From positions 86,589 through 150,588 of the forward strand of contig CACXMM010000002.1 in assembly GCA_902768785.1 (NCBI GenBank): a DNA stretch of 64,000 nt, read 5' to 3'. Below are positions 27,373 to 36,174 of this stretch, in pieces. Made by a program: the position numbers and the translations under genes. Source of the DNA: an uncultured Prevotellaceae bacterium. GTDB taxonomy: Bacteria > Bacteroidota > Bacteroidia > Bacteroidales > Bacteroidaceae. Each line of letters opens with the position of its first letter. Position 1 is the first letter of the stretch. Under the pieces are notes generated by a model that was not told the DNA's origin, did no database searches, and saw only the letters and a program-made list of their open reading frames with translations.

Positions 27373-27647
27373 AAGTTGGATTATCTTTCCAAATCTCACC
27401 CGTATTTTGATCCAGAAATGCGCCAATCATGCTCAATTCTTTCTTTTTGGGTTCCTTTTCAGGGAAGTATTAATTTGAAATTTTCCTGACAAAACTCAGT
27501 AAAGAAATGTAAGGTGAATCTTCATGATAACAGTAGATATCCACAACGGTCAACCAGTAAAATAAAGCGCTGTTCATTGAAATAACATCAAATGAAGAAA
27601 CATTCCCAACGATTTCGCAATACTATCAGAAATAGTCACGTTTTTAC

Positions 27648-27678
27648 TTGCATAATTACAATTAAACTCGTATATTTG
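27648..27678 (+). promoter_or_regulatory. Predicted promoter of two exported-protein genes
   Basis: TTG, 20 nt, TATATTTG, 25 bp before the ATG of the next gene. Confidence 0.75.
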
Positions 27679-27703
27679 CACAATACAAAAGACAATCAAT
27701 GAA

Positions 27704-28075
27704 ATGAAAAAACTATTTACTATCCTGATGCTTATGTTGACGCTGACCGCTCAGGCGCAAGGCCAACAAATATCATATATTGAAGAGACAAAGAACTGGT
27801 ATAACGTCTATGACGAACAGGGTAAGAAAATTGGCGGACTGTCGCGTGGCAGCATAGGAGAACTCAAGGGCTGGGGCACCGATTTCCTGGTGGCCAAGTA
27901 CTACTCTTTTTACCGCATCTATGATGCGAAAGGCAAAGTGCTGAAAGTAATGAACGTCTCTGACGTCGGCGAAATCGTCGGCGTATCCAATAATACGATC
28001 ACCAGTCAGAAAGGCAGTTGGATATTCACTTGGAACAAGGAGGGAAAGAAAATCAGTGTAAGGACAAAGAATTAA
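27704..28075 (+). CDS. Small exported protein of unknown function
   Basis: A 123-residue protein with signal peptide MKKLFTILMLMLTLTAQAQG. The mature part contains three similar beta segments (WYNVYDEQGKKIGGLSRGSI, FYRIYDAKGKVLKVMNVSDV, WIFTWNKEGKKISVRTKN), so it looks like a short beta-repeat protein with a 'YDxxGK' motif per repeat. No known family is recognised. It is followed after three bases by the next gene's long frame, and both are probably on one transcript. Confidence 0.8.
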   Translation: MKKLFTILMLMLTLTAQAQGQQISYIEETKNWYNVYDEQGKKIGGLSRGSIGELKGWGTDFLVAKYYSFYRIYDAKGKVLKVMNVSDVGEIVGVSNNTITSQKGSWIFTWNKEGKKISVRTKN

Positions 28076-28150
28076 AATATGAAGAAAACGAGATGGGCGG
28101 AATCACACATCGTCGCTTTCTGCCAATGCACGAAGAATCTCTGGCTGAAG

Positions 28151-29173
28151 ATGTATATAACAAGAAGGGCAGCACTCTTCCTGACGTTGCTATTGGGAGT
28201 TTGCCTGAATCTGATGGCACAGGAGGCAGACAGCATCTCGATGCGTCCTTCGTTTGGCGTGGACTATACTGGAGAGGTGCAGACAGATTTCGAACGGGTC
28301 CGTGTGGCCAATCTCCTTCAGCTTCATGCTGATGTCCCCCTTTCCAGAAAACTAACCTTTCAGGTAGGTTCTCTCAGTACGCTTTCAACGAATCAAGAAC
28401 TGGAGGTCTATGACGTACAGGGATTTTCCAACATCGACACCTACGATTTGAACGTTCCGTTTGCCCTCACCGTGGCCGGCATTGCCTGGCAAATCAACGA
28501 TCGCCATTCACTCTTTGCCGGTATCCGCTGCGTCGATGAGGATTATTTCTGCAGCGATGGACTAACCCTTTACACCTGCTGTTCACCCGGTATCTTCCCT
28601 ACTCTCAGTTATAATGCAAATATTGCCACATTCCCTGTGGCTGCGATGGGCATTCATTATGCCTATGACCATAAGAACCTGCGCCTGCAGGCATCGGTCT
28701 ATAACGGTGAGGGAAACTACCGTTTCGAGGGCCGCAACAATGTCTTCCGCATCTGTCCCAATAGTGACGGCATTTTTGCTATCGGTCAGGTCGAATACCG
28801 TCATCGAGACAATCACTATTATCTGGGCGGTACTGTGCATACCGTTTCAGATATTCAGCCTTCGGCATGGGTTTACACTGAGCAGACACTGATGCCCAAC
28901 CTCACCTTGGTTGCCGTCTATAGTCATGCTTTCGGTGGTGATAACATGTGTAATGACTTCTTCGGTCTTGGCGGAAATTACTCCTTTAAGTGTGCTCAGC
29001 TTGGCTTGTTCACAGACTATACCCGTGTGCTTGGCGTGGATGAATGGGCCACCGAGCTAATCTGCAGTCTTCACCTCACCGACTACCTGAAAGTGAAACC
29101 AGTGCTGCATGTCATCACCACCGACGGCACAACCAAGTGCGTCGGTCTGTTGCGAGTGGACATTGGTATCTGA
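28151..29173 (+). CDS. Putative outer-membrane beta-barrel protein
   Basis: A 340-residue product from the ATG that opens a signal peptide (MYITRRAALFLTLLLGVCLN, cut after LMAQ). The rest is a series of amphipathic strands with aromatic ends (LTFQVGSLSTLS, LRLQASVYNGEGNYRF, YYLGGTVHTV, LTLVAVYSHAF, AQLGLFTDYTRVLG) and ends in an alternating strand (CVGLLRVDIGI), as in porin-like barrels, distantly recalling OprB-type carbohydrate porins. An in-frame ATG at 28079 would add 24 hydrophilic residues before the signal and is less likely. Function unknown. Confidence 0.7.
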   Translation: MYITRRAALFLTLLLGVCLNLMAQEADSISMRPSFGVDYTGEVQTDFERVRVANLLQLHADVPLSRKLTFQVGSLSTLSTNQELEVYDVQGFSNIDTYDLNVPFALTVAGIAWQINDRHSLFAGIRCVDEDYFCSDGLTLYTCCSPGIFPTLSYNANIATFPVAAMGIHYAYDHKNLRLQASVYNGEGNYRFEGRNNVFRICPNSDGIFAIGQVEYRHRDNHYYLGGTVHTVSDIQPSAWVYTEQTLMPNLTLVAVYSHAFGGDNMCNDFFGLGGNYSFKCAQLGLFTDYTRVLGVDEWATELICSLHLTDYLKVKPVLHVITTDGTTKCVGLLRVDIGI

Positions 29174-29359
29174 TGCGTATAATAGTTAATAATGCTTAAT
29201 ACCATTGTAACGGGTTTTTACAAGGAAATGCAACGAATTGAAAGGATTGTCCCACTTTTGTCTTGAATATCAAAACAAACGGGCATCAATCACTCTCCCA
29301 CTGTTCTGCCCCACCCCTTCCTCCTCTTTCTCGTGTTAAGAAAAATCATCATTTTTTTG

Positions 29360-29390
29360 TTGGAGGATTGGTGGAAATTTCCTATATTTG
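29360..29390 (+). promoter_or_regulatory. Predicted promoter of the lplA-gcv operon
   Basis: TTG, 20 nt, TATATTTG, 33 bp before the lplA ATG. It lies inside the longer lplA reading frame that begins with a GTG at 29333, which rules that start out. Confidence 0.75.
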
Positions 29391-29422
29391 CAAAAGGAAT
29401 CCTAAACAATCGAATTGATACC

Positions 29423-30412
29423 ATGGTACATATTACCCTGCCTAGGACTATCGACAGACAGTTGAGCTTCTACTTGGCCATGGAAGAGTATGTGGCCCGT
29501 TATATGGACATGCCTCACGCCTTCTTTATCTGGCAGGTGGAGCCCAGTGTGATCTTCGGAAGGAACCAGCTGATTGAGTCAGAGGTGAACACCAGCTATT
29601 GTGAACGCAAGGGTGTGCGAATGTTTCGGAGGAAGAGCGGTGGCGGTTGCGTTTATGCCGACAAGAGTAACATGATGCTATCGTATATCACCGACAGTGA
29701 CAGTGTGAACTTCACCTATCATCAATACACCACCTTGGTGGTAAATGCCTTACAGCGTATGGGGATACGAGCTACAGCCAACGGCCGGAACGATATCATG
29801 ATCGAAGGAAAGAAAGTGAGTGGCAACGCCTTCTACCACCTCTGTGCCCATCAGACGGACAGTGGCAAGGGGCGAAGCATTGTCCATGGCACCCTGCTCT
29901 ACGACACCAATATGGAGAATATGCTGGGATGTATCACACCCGATGATGAGAAGTTGCTGAGTAAGGGCGTGAAAAGTGTCAGGCAACATATCACCTTGTT
30001 GAAAGACCATACCCGACTGTCGTTGGAAGAGATCCGCAACGAACTGATCCGTTTCGTATGCAACGAGGAACGGATGCTGACACCCGAGGAAGTAGAGAAG
30101 GTGAAGGATATAGAGAAAGAATACCTGTCACCTACTTTTATCTACGGTCATAACCCTCGCTATACCGTTGTGAAGAAGCAGCGCATTGAAGGCGTCGGCA
30201 CCCTCGAAGTAAGGATGGAAGTGAAGAACGGCATTATCAAAAACATCGACCTGAAAGGTGACTTCTTCCTGATAGGTGATCTCAACGAGATCAGACAAGC
30301 ACTGAAGAACCAGCCGTTAGATAGGATGTCGATGGAAAAGGTGCTGCCTGATACCAAAAACCTGATCGTCAACCTAAGCAAAACCGATTTGATTACTTTA
30401 ATCTTGAAATAA
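29423..30412 (+). CDS. lplA: Lipoate-protein ligase A
   Basis: A 329-residue ligase that activates free lipoate with ATP and attaches it to lipoyl domains. The N-terminal catalytic domain has the family motif RRKSGGGCVYAD and the lysine region NGRNDIMIEGKKVSGNAFY. The C-terminal accessory domain (about 240-329) is present, so the enzyme should do both steps. It is the first gene of the glycine cleavage operon; its stop overlaps the start region of gcvT, and gcvH four kilobases into the operon is an obvious substrate. The start is fixed by the promoter. Confidence 0.93.
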   Translation: MVHITLPRTIDRQLSFYLAMEEYVARYMDMPHAFFIWQVEPSVIFGRNQLIESEVNTSYCERKGVRMFRRKSGGGCVYADKSNMMLSYITDSDSVNFTYHQYTTLVVNALQRMGIRATANGRNDIMIEGKKVSGNAFYHLCAHQTDSGKGRSIVHGTLLYDTNMENMLGCITPDDEKLLSKGVKSVRQHITLLKDHTRLSLEEIRNELIRFVCNEERMLTPEEVEKVKDIEKEYLSPTFIYGHNPRYTVVKKQRIEGVGTLEVRMEVKNGIIKNIDLKGDFFLIGDLNEIRQALKNQPLDRMSMEKVLPDTKNLIVNLSKTDLITLILK

Positions 30413-31503
30413 TGGAAAATAAAAGAACATGTCTTTATGACAAACACGTGGCTCTGGGTGCCCTGATCTCACCCTTCGGCGGCTTCGATATGCCGATCCA
30501 GTATTCAACCATCATCGACGAGCATAATGCCGTGCGACAGCACTGTGGTGTGTTTGATGTCAGTCACATGGGTGAAGTGACAGTGAAAGGACGTGATGCC
30601 GAACGCTATGTCAACCATATCTTTACCAACGATGTGTCAGGTGCCCCCGACGGACAGATCTTCTATGGAATGATGTGCTATGAGAACGGAGGTACTGTGG
30701 ATGACCTTCTGGTATATAAGATGGGCGACCAAGACTATTTCCTCGTAATCAATGCTGCGAACATTGACAAGGATTGGGCATGGATGCAGCAGCACGCTGA
30801 AGGCTTCGACATCGACTTACAGAATTGTTCTGACTATTATGGACAATTAGCCGTTCAGGGACCGGAGGCAGAAACCGTTGTGGAAGAGGTGCTTGGTCTT
30901 TCTTGCAAGGAACTGGTGTTTTATACCACGAAGACCCTTGATGTAGAAGGTGAGACCATCATCGTCAGTCGCACAGGCTATACCGGTGAGGACGGCTTTG
31001 AGATCTATGGTTCCCATGCCTTCATCCAGTGCAATTGGGACAAGCTGATGGAAAGCGGACGGTGCAAGCCCTGCGGTCTGGGATGTCGTGATACCCTGCG
31101 TTTCGAGGTCGGACTGCCTTTGTATGGCGACGAGCTGTCGGATGACATCTCTCCAGTGATGGCGGGCTTGTCGATGTTCTGTAAGTTCGACAAGGATGAG
31201 TTCATCGGTAAAGAGGCCTTAGCAAAGCAGAAAGCAGAGGGCGTGAAGCAGCGTGTCATCGGTATTGAGCTGAAAGACAAAGCCATACCACGACATGGCT
31301 ATAGCGTTTTGTGCCAAGGTGAGAAGGTGGGTGAAGTAACCACCGGCTATAACTCGATATCCACTGGAAAGAGTGTCTGCATGGCATTGGTTGATACTCC
31401 CTTCGCCAAGTTAGGAACGGAAGTGGAAGTGCAGATCAGAAAGAAAACCTTCCCTGGAGTGGTGGTGAAGAAACGGTTCTACGACAAGCACTACAAGAAA
31501 TAG
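30412..31503 (+). CDS. gcvT: Aminomethyltransferase, glycine cleavage T protein
   Basis: A 363-residue T protein. It moves the methylene group from the aminomethyl-lipoyl arm of GcvH to tetrahydrofolate and releases ammonia. The N-terminal folate-binding part contains GVFDVSHMGEVTVKGRDAER and the C-terminal barrel ends PGVVVKKRFYD. SRTGYTGEDGFEIY is the classical T-protein segment. The gene overlaps lplA by one base and is 79 bp before gcvH. Confidence 0.96.
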   Translation: MENKRTCLYDKHVALGALISPFGGFDMPIQYSTIIDEHNAVRQHCGVFDVSHMGEVTVKGRDAERYVNHIFTNDVSGAPDGQIFYGMMCYENGGTVDDLLVYKMGDQDYFLVINAANIDKDWAWMQQHAEGFDIDLQNCSDYYGQLAVQGPEAETVVEEVLGLSCKELVFYTTKTLDVEGETIIVSRTGYTGEDGFEIYGSHAFIQCNWDKLMESGRCKPCGLGCRDTLRFEVGLPLYGDELSDDISPVMAGLSMFCKFDKDEFIGKEALAKQKAEGVKQRVIGIELKDKAIPRHGYSVLCQGEKVGEVTTGYNSISTGKSVCMALVDTPFAKLGTEVEVQIRKKTFPGVVVKKRFYDKHYKK

Positions 31504-31582
31504 AAGTCCACCCAAACCCCTTCAAAGGGAGGGAGTAAGGACAAGTGATAGAAAATAATTTATCTATAAAACATAAGAAAAT

Positions 31583-31960
31583 ATGGCAAAAGTATTAGAA
31601 GGACTCTACTATTCAGAGAGTCATGAGTTTGTGAAGGTGGAAGGCGACTTCGGTTTCATCGGTATTACCGATTATGCTCAGAACGCCTTAGGTAACGTGG
31701 TGTATGTAGATATGCCCGAAGTGGATGACGAAGTCACTGCCGGAGAGGAATTCGGAGCTGTGGAGAGTGTGAAGGCTGCCAGCGACCTGATGTCACCCGT
31801 CAGCGGTACAGTGGTAGAGATCAACGAGGCTCTTGAGGATCAGCCTGAGCTCGTGAACGAGGATCCGTACGCTAACTGGATCATCAAGGTGGAAATGAGT
31901 GACAAGGCAGAGCTTGATAACTTGATGGATGCAAAAGCTTACGAGGAGTTTACTGCTTAA
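31583..31960 (+). CDS. gcvH: Glycine cleavage H protein
   Basis: A 125-residue lipoyl carrier. Lys64 in GAVESVKAASDLMSPVSG is the lipoylation site. It shuttles the aminomethyl group from P to T protein and the reduced dithiol to L protein. Length and fold are standard. The preceding 79-bp gap contains a short C-rich/G-rich inverted segment (CCCCTTC, GAGGG) that could stabilise the transcript end of gcvT. Confidence 0.97.
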   Translation: MAKVLEGLYYSESHEFVKVEGDFGFIGITDYAQNALGNVVYVDMPEVDDEVTAGEEFGAVESVKAASDLMSPVSGTVVEINEALEDQPELVNEDPYANWIIKVEMSDKAELDNLMDAKAYEEFTA

Positions 31961-31971
31961 GAAGCAAGCAT

Positions 31972-33300
31972 ATGAATTACAAGTATTTCCCTCACACCGA
32001 GGAAGAAATCAAGCAGATGCTGGAGGTTGCTGGCGTGAAGACGCTTGACGAACTGTATGCCGATGTACCCGACAGTATCCGCTTTAAAGGGGATTATGAG
32101 ATTCCCGAGGCGATGAGCGAGCTCGAGGTGAGGCAGTTCTTCGACAGTCTGGCACTGATGAACGAGACACTTACCTGTTTCGCAGGAGCTGGTGTCTATG
32201 ACCATTACACTCCGTCGGTGATCCCGAGTATCATCGAACGCTCGGAGTTCCTTACCAGCTACACCCCCTATCAGGCAGAGATCTCACAAGGTACCCTGCA
32301 TTATATTTTTGAATTCCAGAGTATGATGGCAGAGCTGACTGGCATGGATGTATCGAACGCTTCGATGTATGATGGTGCCACCGCTACTGCCGAGGCTGTA
32401 ATGATGGCCTTTGCAGCAGGGAAAAAATGTACGAAAGTGCTGGTAAGCGATACCGTTGATCCGAAGGTGCGCCGCGTGGTTGATACCTATGCAAAATACC
32501 ATGGCATAGAGATCGTGAGCATCGCACAGAAAGATGGTGTAACTGACAAAGCAGACATGGAGATAAAGCTCGCTGAAGGCGGAGTGGCAGGTGTCGTCGT
32601 ACAGATGCCAAATTATTACGGTATCATAGAGGATTATACCGGATTCGCCGAGGCTGTGCACGAGAAGAAAGGACTGTTCATCATGAATAGCGTGGCAGCA
32701 GACCTCGCCGTACTGAAGACACCCAAGGAATGGGGTGCTGACATCGCTGTAGGCGATGGACAGAGCTTAGGAATTCCCATGACGTTCGGCGGTCCTTCTG
32801 TGGGCTATCTCTGCTGTACGGAGAAACTCATCAGGAAAATGCCTGGGAGAATCGTAGGAATGACCAAGGACAGCCGTGGCCAGCGAGCCTTCGTACTTAC
32901 CTTGCAAGCTCGTGAGCAGCATATCCGTAGGCAGAAGGCTACGTCGAATATATGTTCGAACCAGAGTCTGATGGCACTATTCGTCACGATCTATCTCTCA
33001 CTGATGGGTAAGGAAGGTGTTAAGGAAGCCGCCGAACTGTCGTATGCCGGTGCGCACTACCTATGTGATCAGCTGGTGGCAACAGGTCTGTTCAAGAAAA
33101 CGTTCGACCAACCGTTCTTCAATGAATTCTGCCTGACCTACGAAGGTGATGTGGATGCCTTACAGAAGAAATGTGCCGAGAAGGGCTATCTAGCTGGTGT
33201 GAAAGTGGATGAGCATACCATAATGTTCGCTGTCACTGAGAAAAGGACACAAGAAGATATGGATGATTTGGTGGATGTAATCAAGGAGGACGAGCAATGA
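31972..33300 (+). CDS. gcvPA: Glycine dehydrogenase (decarboxylating) subunit 1
   Basis: The N-terminal half (442 residues) of the split P protein. With subunit 2 it decarboxylates glycine with pyridoxal phosphate and loads the aminomethyl group on GcvH. Motifs include FAGAGVYDHYTPSVIPSIIE and ASMYDGATATAEAVMMAFAA; the cofactor lysine is on the other subunit. Its stop overlaps the gcvPB start by four bases (ATGA), which should keep the two subunits in equal amounts. Confidence 0.97.
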   Translation: MNYKYFPHTEEEIKQMLEVAGVKTLDELYADVPDSIRFKGDYEIPEAMSELEVRQFFDSLALMNETLTCFAGAGVYDHYTPSVIPSIIERSEFLTSYTPYQAEISQGTLHYIFEFQSMMAELTGMDVSNASMYDGATATAEAVMMAFAAGKKCTKVLVSDTVDPKVRRVVDTYAKYHGIEIVSIAQKDGVTDKADMEIKLAEGGVAGVVVQMPNYYGIIEDYTGFAEAVHEKKGLFIMNSVAADLAVLKTPKEWGADIAVGDGQSLGIPMTFGGPSVGYLCCTEKLIRKMPGRIVGMTKDSRGQRAFVLTLQAREQHIRRQKATSNICSNQSLMALFVTIYLSLMGKEGVKEAAELSYAGAHYLCDQLVATGLFKKTFDQPFFNEFCLTYEGDVDALQKKCAEKGYLAGVKVDEHTIMFAVTEKRTQEDMDDLVDVIKEDEQ

Positions 33301-34793
33301 ACAACAAACTATATGGCAATCTGATCTTCGAACTATCACATGAGGGTCGAAGAGGCTATTCACTTCCCAAGAACAGACTGGATGGTTATTCTATCCATGA
33401 TTTGCCGAATGGTCTTCAACGTCAGGAAGAGGCTAAGCTGCCTGAATGTGACGAGATGACGGTGGTACGACACTATACTAACCACAGTGCGAATAACTTC
33501 GGTGTGAACAACGGATTCTACCCGTTGGGCAGTTGTACCATGAAATACAACCCTGTGATCAACGAGGAAATTGCAGGCATGAAGGATTTCGCCGAACTTC
33601 ACCCTCTGCAGCCAGTGGAAACCTGTCAAGGTGCCTTGGAGGTATATTATTGTGTGCAACAACTGCTGGCGGAACTCGCAGGACTGAGTGAGTTCACCCT
33701 GAATCCCTGTGCCGGTGCCCATGGTGAACTGACGGGATTGATGGTGATCCGTGCCTATCATCAGAGTCGCGGTGACTATCAACGAACGAAAGTGATCGTA
33801 CCTGATTCTGCCCATGGCACGAATCCCGCTTCTGCCGCCGTCTGCGGTCTGGATATCCTCGAAGTGAAGAGTACGGCAGAAGGATGTGTTGACCTGCCCG
33901 ACTTGATTGCACTGATCGAGCAATACGGAGAGGAGATTGCAGGAATGATGATGACCAATCCGAATACGTTAGGACTCTTCGAGAAAGATATCCCTGAGAT
34001 TGCCATGCGTATTCATGCCTGCGGTGGATTGATGTATTACGATGGTGCCAACCTCAATCCGATGCTCGGTGCTTGTCGTCCCGGTGACATGGGGTTTGAT
34101 GTGATGCATATCAACCTGCACAAGACATTCTCTACACCACATGGTGGTGGCGGTCCTGGTAGCGGACCGGTAGGAGTACGCGAAGGACTGGAGCAGTTCC
34201 TGCCCACACCGAGGGTTGTCCTAAATGAAGAGCAGAATATGCTCACTGTGGAAAGAAGTGACTTTGAGCAGTCGTTAGGTAGCATAGGCTCATTTTTCGG
34301 GAACTTCGGCGTTGTTCTGCGTGCTTTCGCCTACATCCTCTCGTTAGGAAAGGAGAACGTGAAAATGGTGGGACCGCTCGCCACCCTGAACGCTAACTAC
34401 ATCAAAGAAAGTCTGAAAGACGACTATGAGCTGCCGATCGGTGGTTTGTGCAAGCATGAATTTGTGTTCGATGGACTGAAAGACAAGTCAACGGGTGTCA
34501 CAACCATGGATGTGGCCAAACGACTGCTCGACTATGGATACCATGCACCAACCATCTACTTCCCCCTACTCTTCCATGAGAGTCTGATGATAGAACCCAC
34601 GGAGAATGAGAGTAAGGAGACGATAGACGGATTCATTGAAGTGATGCACAAGATTGCGAAGGAAGCCAAGGAGAATCCAGAATTGGTGAAAAGTGCTCCT
34701 CATAACACACCGATAGGACGTGTGGATGATGTGCTGGCCGCCAAACATCCTGTAGTCACCTTCCGACAACTGAAAAACGAAGAACCGTCATGA
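33297..34793 (+). CDS. gcvPB: Glycine dehydrogenase (decarboxylating) subunit 2
   Basis: The C-terminal half (498 residues) of the split P protein. It carries the pyridoxal phosphate lysine in MHINLHKTFSTPHGGGGPGS, and the glycine-rich loop that follows is characteristic. NPCAGAHGELTGL and PDSAHGTNPASAAVCG are also P-protein motifs. It overlaps lpd by four bases (ATGA). Confidence 0.97.
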   Translation: MNNKLYGNLIFELSHEGRRGYSLPKNRLDGYSIHDLPNGLQRQEEAKLPECDEMTVVRHYTNHSANNFGVNNGFYPLGSCTMKYNPVINEEIAGMKDFAELHPLQPVETCQGALEVYYCVQQLLAELAGLSEFTLNPCAGAHGELTGLMVIRAYHQSRGDYQRTKVIVPDSAHGTNPASAAVCGLDILEVKSTAEGCVDLPDLIALIEQYGEEIAGMMMTNPNTLGLFEKDIPEIAMRIHACGGLMYYDGANLNPMLGACRPGDMGFDVMHINLHKTFSTPHGGGGPGSGPVGVREGLEQFLPTPRVVLNEEQNMLTVERSDFEQSLGSIGSFFGNFGVVLRAFAYILSLGKENVKMVGPLATLNANYIKESLKDDYELPIGGLCKHEFVFDGLKDKSTGVTTMDVAKRLLDYGYHAPTIYFPLLFHESLMIEPTENESKETIDGFIEVMHKIAKEAKENPELVKSAPHNTPIGRVDDVLAAKHPVVTFRQLKNEEPS

Positions 34794-36100
34794 GTGATCT
34801 GATCATTATCGGTAGTGGTCCAGGTGGGTATCGCACAGCGGAATATGCCGCTCGCAAGGGATTGAGTGTGACCATCTTCGAAGAGAAAGAAGCGGGTGGC
34901 ACGTGCTTGAACTGCGGTTGTATCCCCACCAAGGCCCTCTGTCATGAGGCTGAAGTGGCCGACATGCTGAAAGAGGCAGGAGTGACGACCATCGACTACT
35001 CCGCCATTAAGGCAAGGAAGGAACTGGTCATTGCCCAACTTCGCGGTGGTGTTGAGACCTTATTGGGAGGTAACAACATCTCTTTTGTTCGTGGTCATGC
35101 CACACTGGAGGACACCCAGACAGTGAGAGCCAATGGGGAGACTTACACGGCGAAAAACATGATCATCGCCACGGGCTCTCATGCCAAGAGGCTTCCTATA
35201 GAGGGAATCGATCAAGAGAATGTGATGACCTCCACGGAACTGCTTGACATCAACGAGGTGCCCCGTCGTCTCTGTATCGTCGGGGCTGGTGTCATCGGCA
35301 TGGAGATGGCTTCCGTCTTCAACAGCTTCGGCAGTGAGGTGACAGTTATAGAGTTCCTGAAAGAGTGTCTTCCGATGCTCGACAGTGATATCGCAAAACG
35401 ACTCAGACAAACCATCAGTAAACGGGGCGTGAACTTCTTCATGCAGAGTGGAGTGAAAAGAATCAATGGCAAGACGGTGTTCTTCGAGCGGAAAGGCAAA
35501 GAAGAACAGGTGGAAGCAGATGTCATTCTCATCGCCACTGGAAGAGGTGCGAACGTGGATGGCTTAGGATTGGAGAACGCTGGCGTAGCCTTCTCACCCA
35601 AAGGAATCGATGTCAATGACATGATGCAAACCAATATCCCCAACATTTATGCCATCGGTGATGTGAATGCCAGGATGATGCTGGCACATGCTGCTACCTT
35701 CCAAGGCTTCCGGGCCGTGAATCACATCTTGGGATGTGAGGATCAAATCAACCTTGACATCATGCCTTCCGCCATCTTCACGAAACCAGAGGCTGCCAGT
35801 GTAGGACTGTCAGAAGATCAGTGCAAGGAGAAGGGTATCCCATTTATCTCTAAAAAAGGATTCTTCCGTGCCAATGGCAAAGCATTGGCCATGAACGAGA
35901 CCGACGGTTTACTGAAACTCATAGCAGCAGAGGATGGAAAGATAATAGGTTGTCATGTGTTTGGTGCCCACGCTGCAGACATCGTTCAGGAAGTGAGTGC
36001 ACTGATGTGCAAAGACACTTCTATACAGGAACTGGCTCAGATGGTGCATATCCACCCCACCCTCGGTGAGATTCTTCAGGACACCGCCCTTTCCTTCTAA
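34790..36100 (+). CDS. lpdA: Dihydrolipoyl dehydrogenase (L protein)
   Basis: A 436-residue flavoprotein that re-oxidises dihydrolipoyl-GcvH with NAD+. It has the FAD-binding GSGPGGYRTAEYAA, the redox disulfide GGTCLNCGCIPTKALC, an NAD-binding GAGVIGMEMASVF and the C-terminal His-Glu pair HIHPTLGE. It is at the short end for the family. As the last gene of the gcv operon it is probably dedicated to glycine cleavage rather than to a 2-oxoacid dehydrogenase, though it could serve both. A terminator follows. Confidence 0.96.
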   Translation: MSDLIIIGSGPGGYRTAEYAARKGLSVTIFEEKEAGGTCLNCGCIPTKALCHEAEVADMLKEAGVTTIDYSAIKARKELVIAQLRGGVETLLGGNNISFVRGHATLEDTQTVRANGETYTAKNMIIATGSHAKRLPIEGIDQENVMTSTELLDINEVPRRLCIVGAGVIGMEMASVFNSFGSEVTVIEFLKECLPMLDSDIAKRLRQTISKRGVNFFMQSGVKRINGKTVFFERKGKEEQVEADVILIATGRGANVDGLGLENAGVAFSPKGIDVNDMMQTNIPNIYAIGDVNARMMLAHAATFQGFRAVNHILGCEDQINLDIMPSAIFTKPEAASVGLSEDQCKEKGIPFISKKGFFRANGKALAMNETDGLLKLIAAEDGKIIGCHVFGAHAADIVQEVSALMCKDTSIQELAQMVHIHPTLGEILQDTALSF

Positions 36101-36115
36101 TGATTTGACAGGAAA

Positions 36116-36154
36116 TAGAAAGGGGCTGCTTCCAACAAGAAGCAGCCCCTTTTG
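36116..36154. terminator. Bidirectional terminator between lpd and atpG
   Basis: A perfect 12-bp GC-rich stem (AGGGGCTGCTTC with GAAGCAGCCCCT, 6-nt loop), followed by TTTT on the plus strand and TTTCTATTTCC on the minus strand. It ends both the gcv and the atp operons. Confidence 0.88.
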
Positions 36155-36174
36155 ATGGCCAGTTCGGATTCAAA

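Larger units (their letters stand above)
26894..27703. other. 810-bp intergenic region upstream of the TonB receptor
   Basis: No convincing gene on either strand. It contains the receptor's extended promoter, a five-unit 22-bp tandem array, two near-identical 16-17 nt segments exactly 400 bases apart around the array, and the promoter of the next exported protein. It is markedly AT-rich compared with the genes. Confidence 0.7.

Noticed and set aside
29174-29422. Glycine riboswitch before the gcv operon
   Set aside because: I could not find the conserved paired aptamer elements; the region holds only the promoter and AT-rich DNA, and the leader is about 25 nt.
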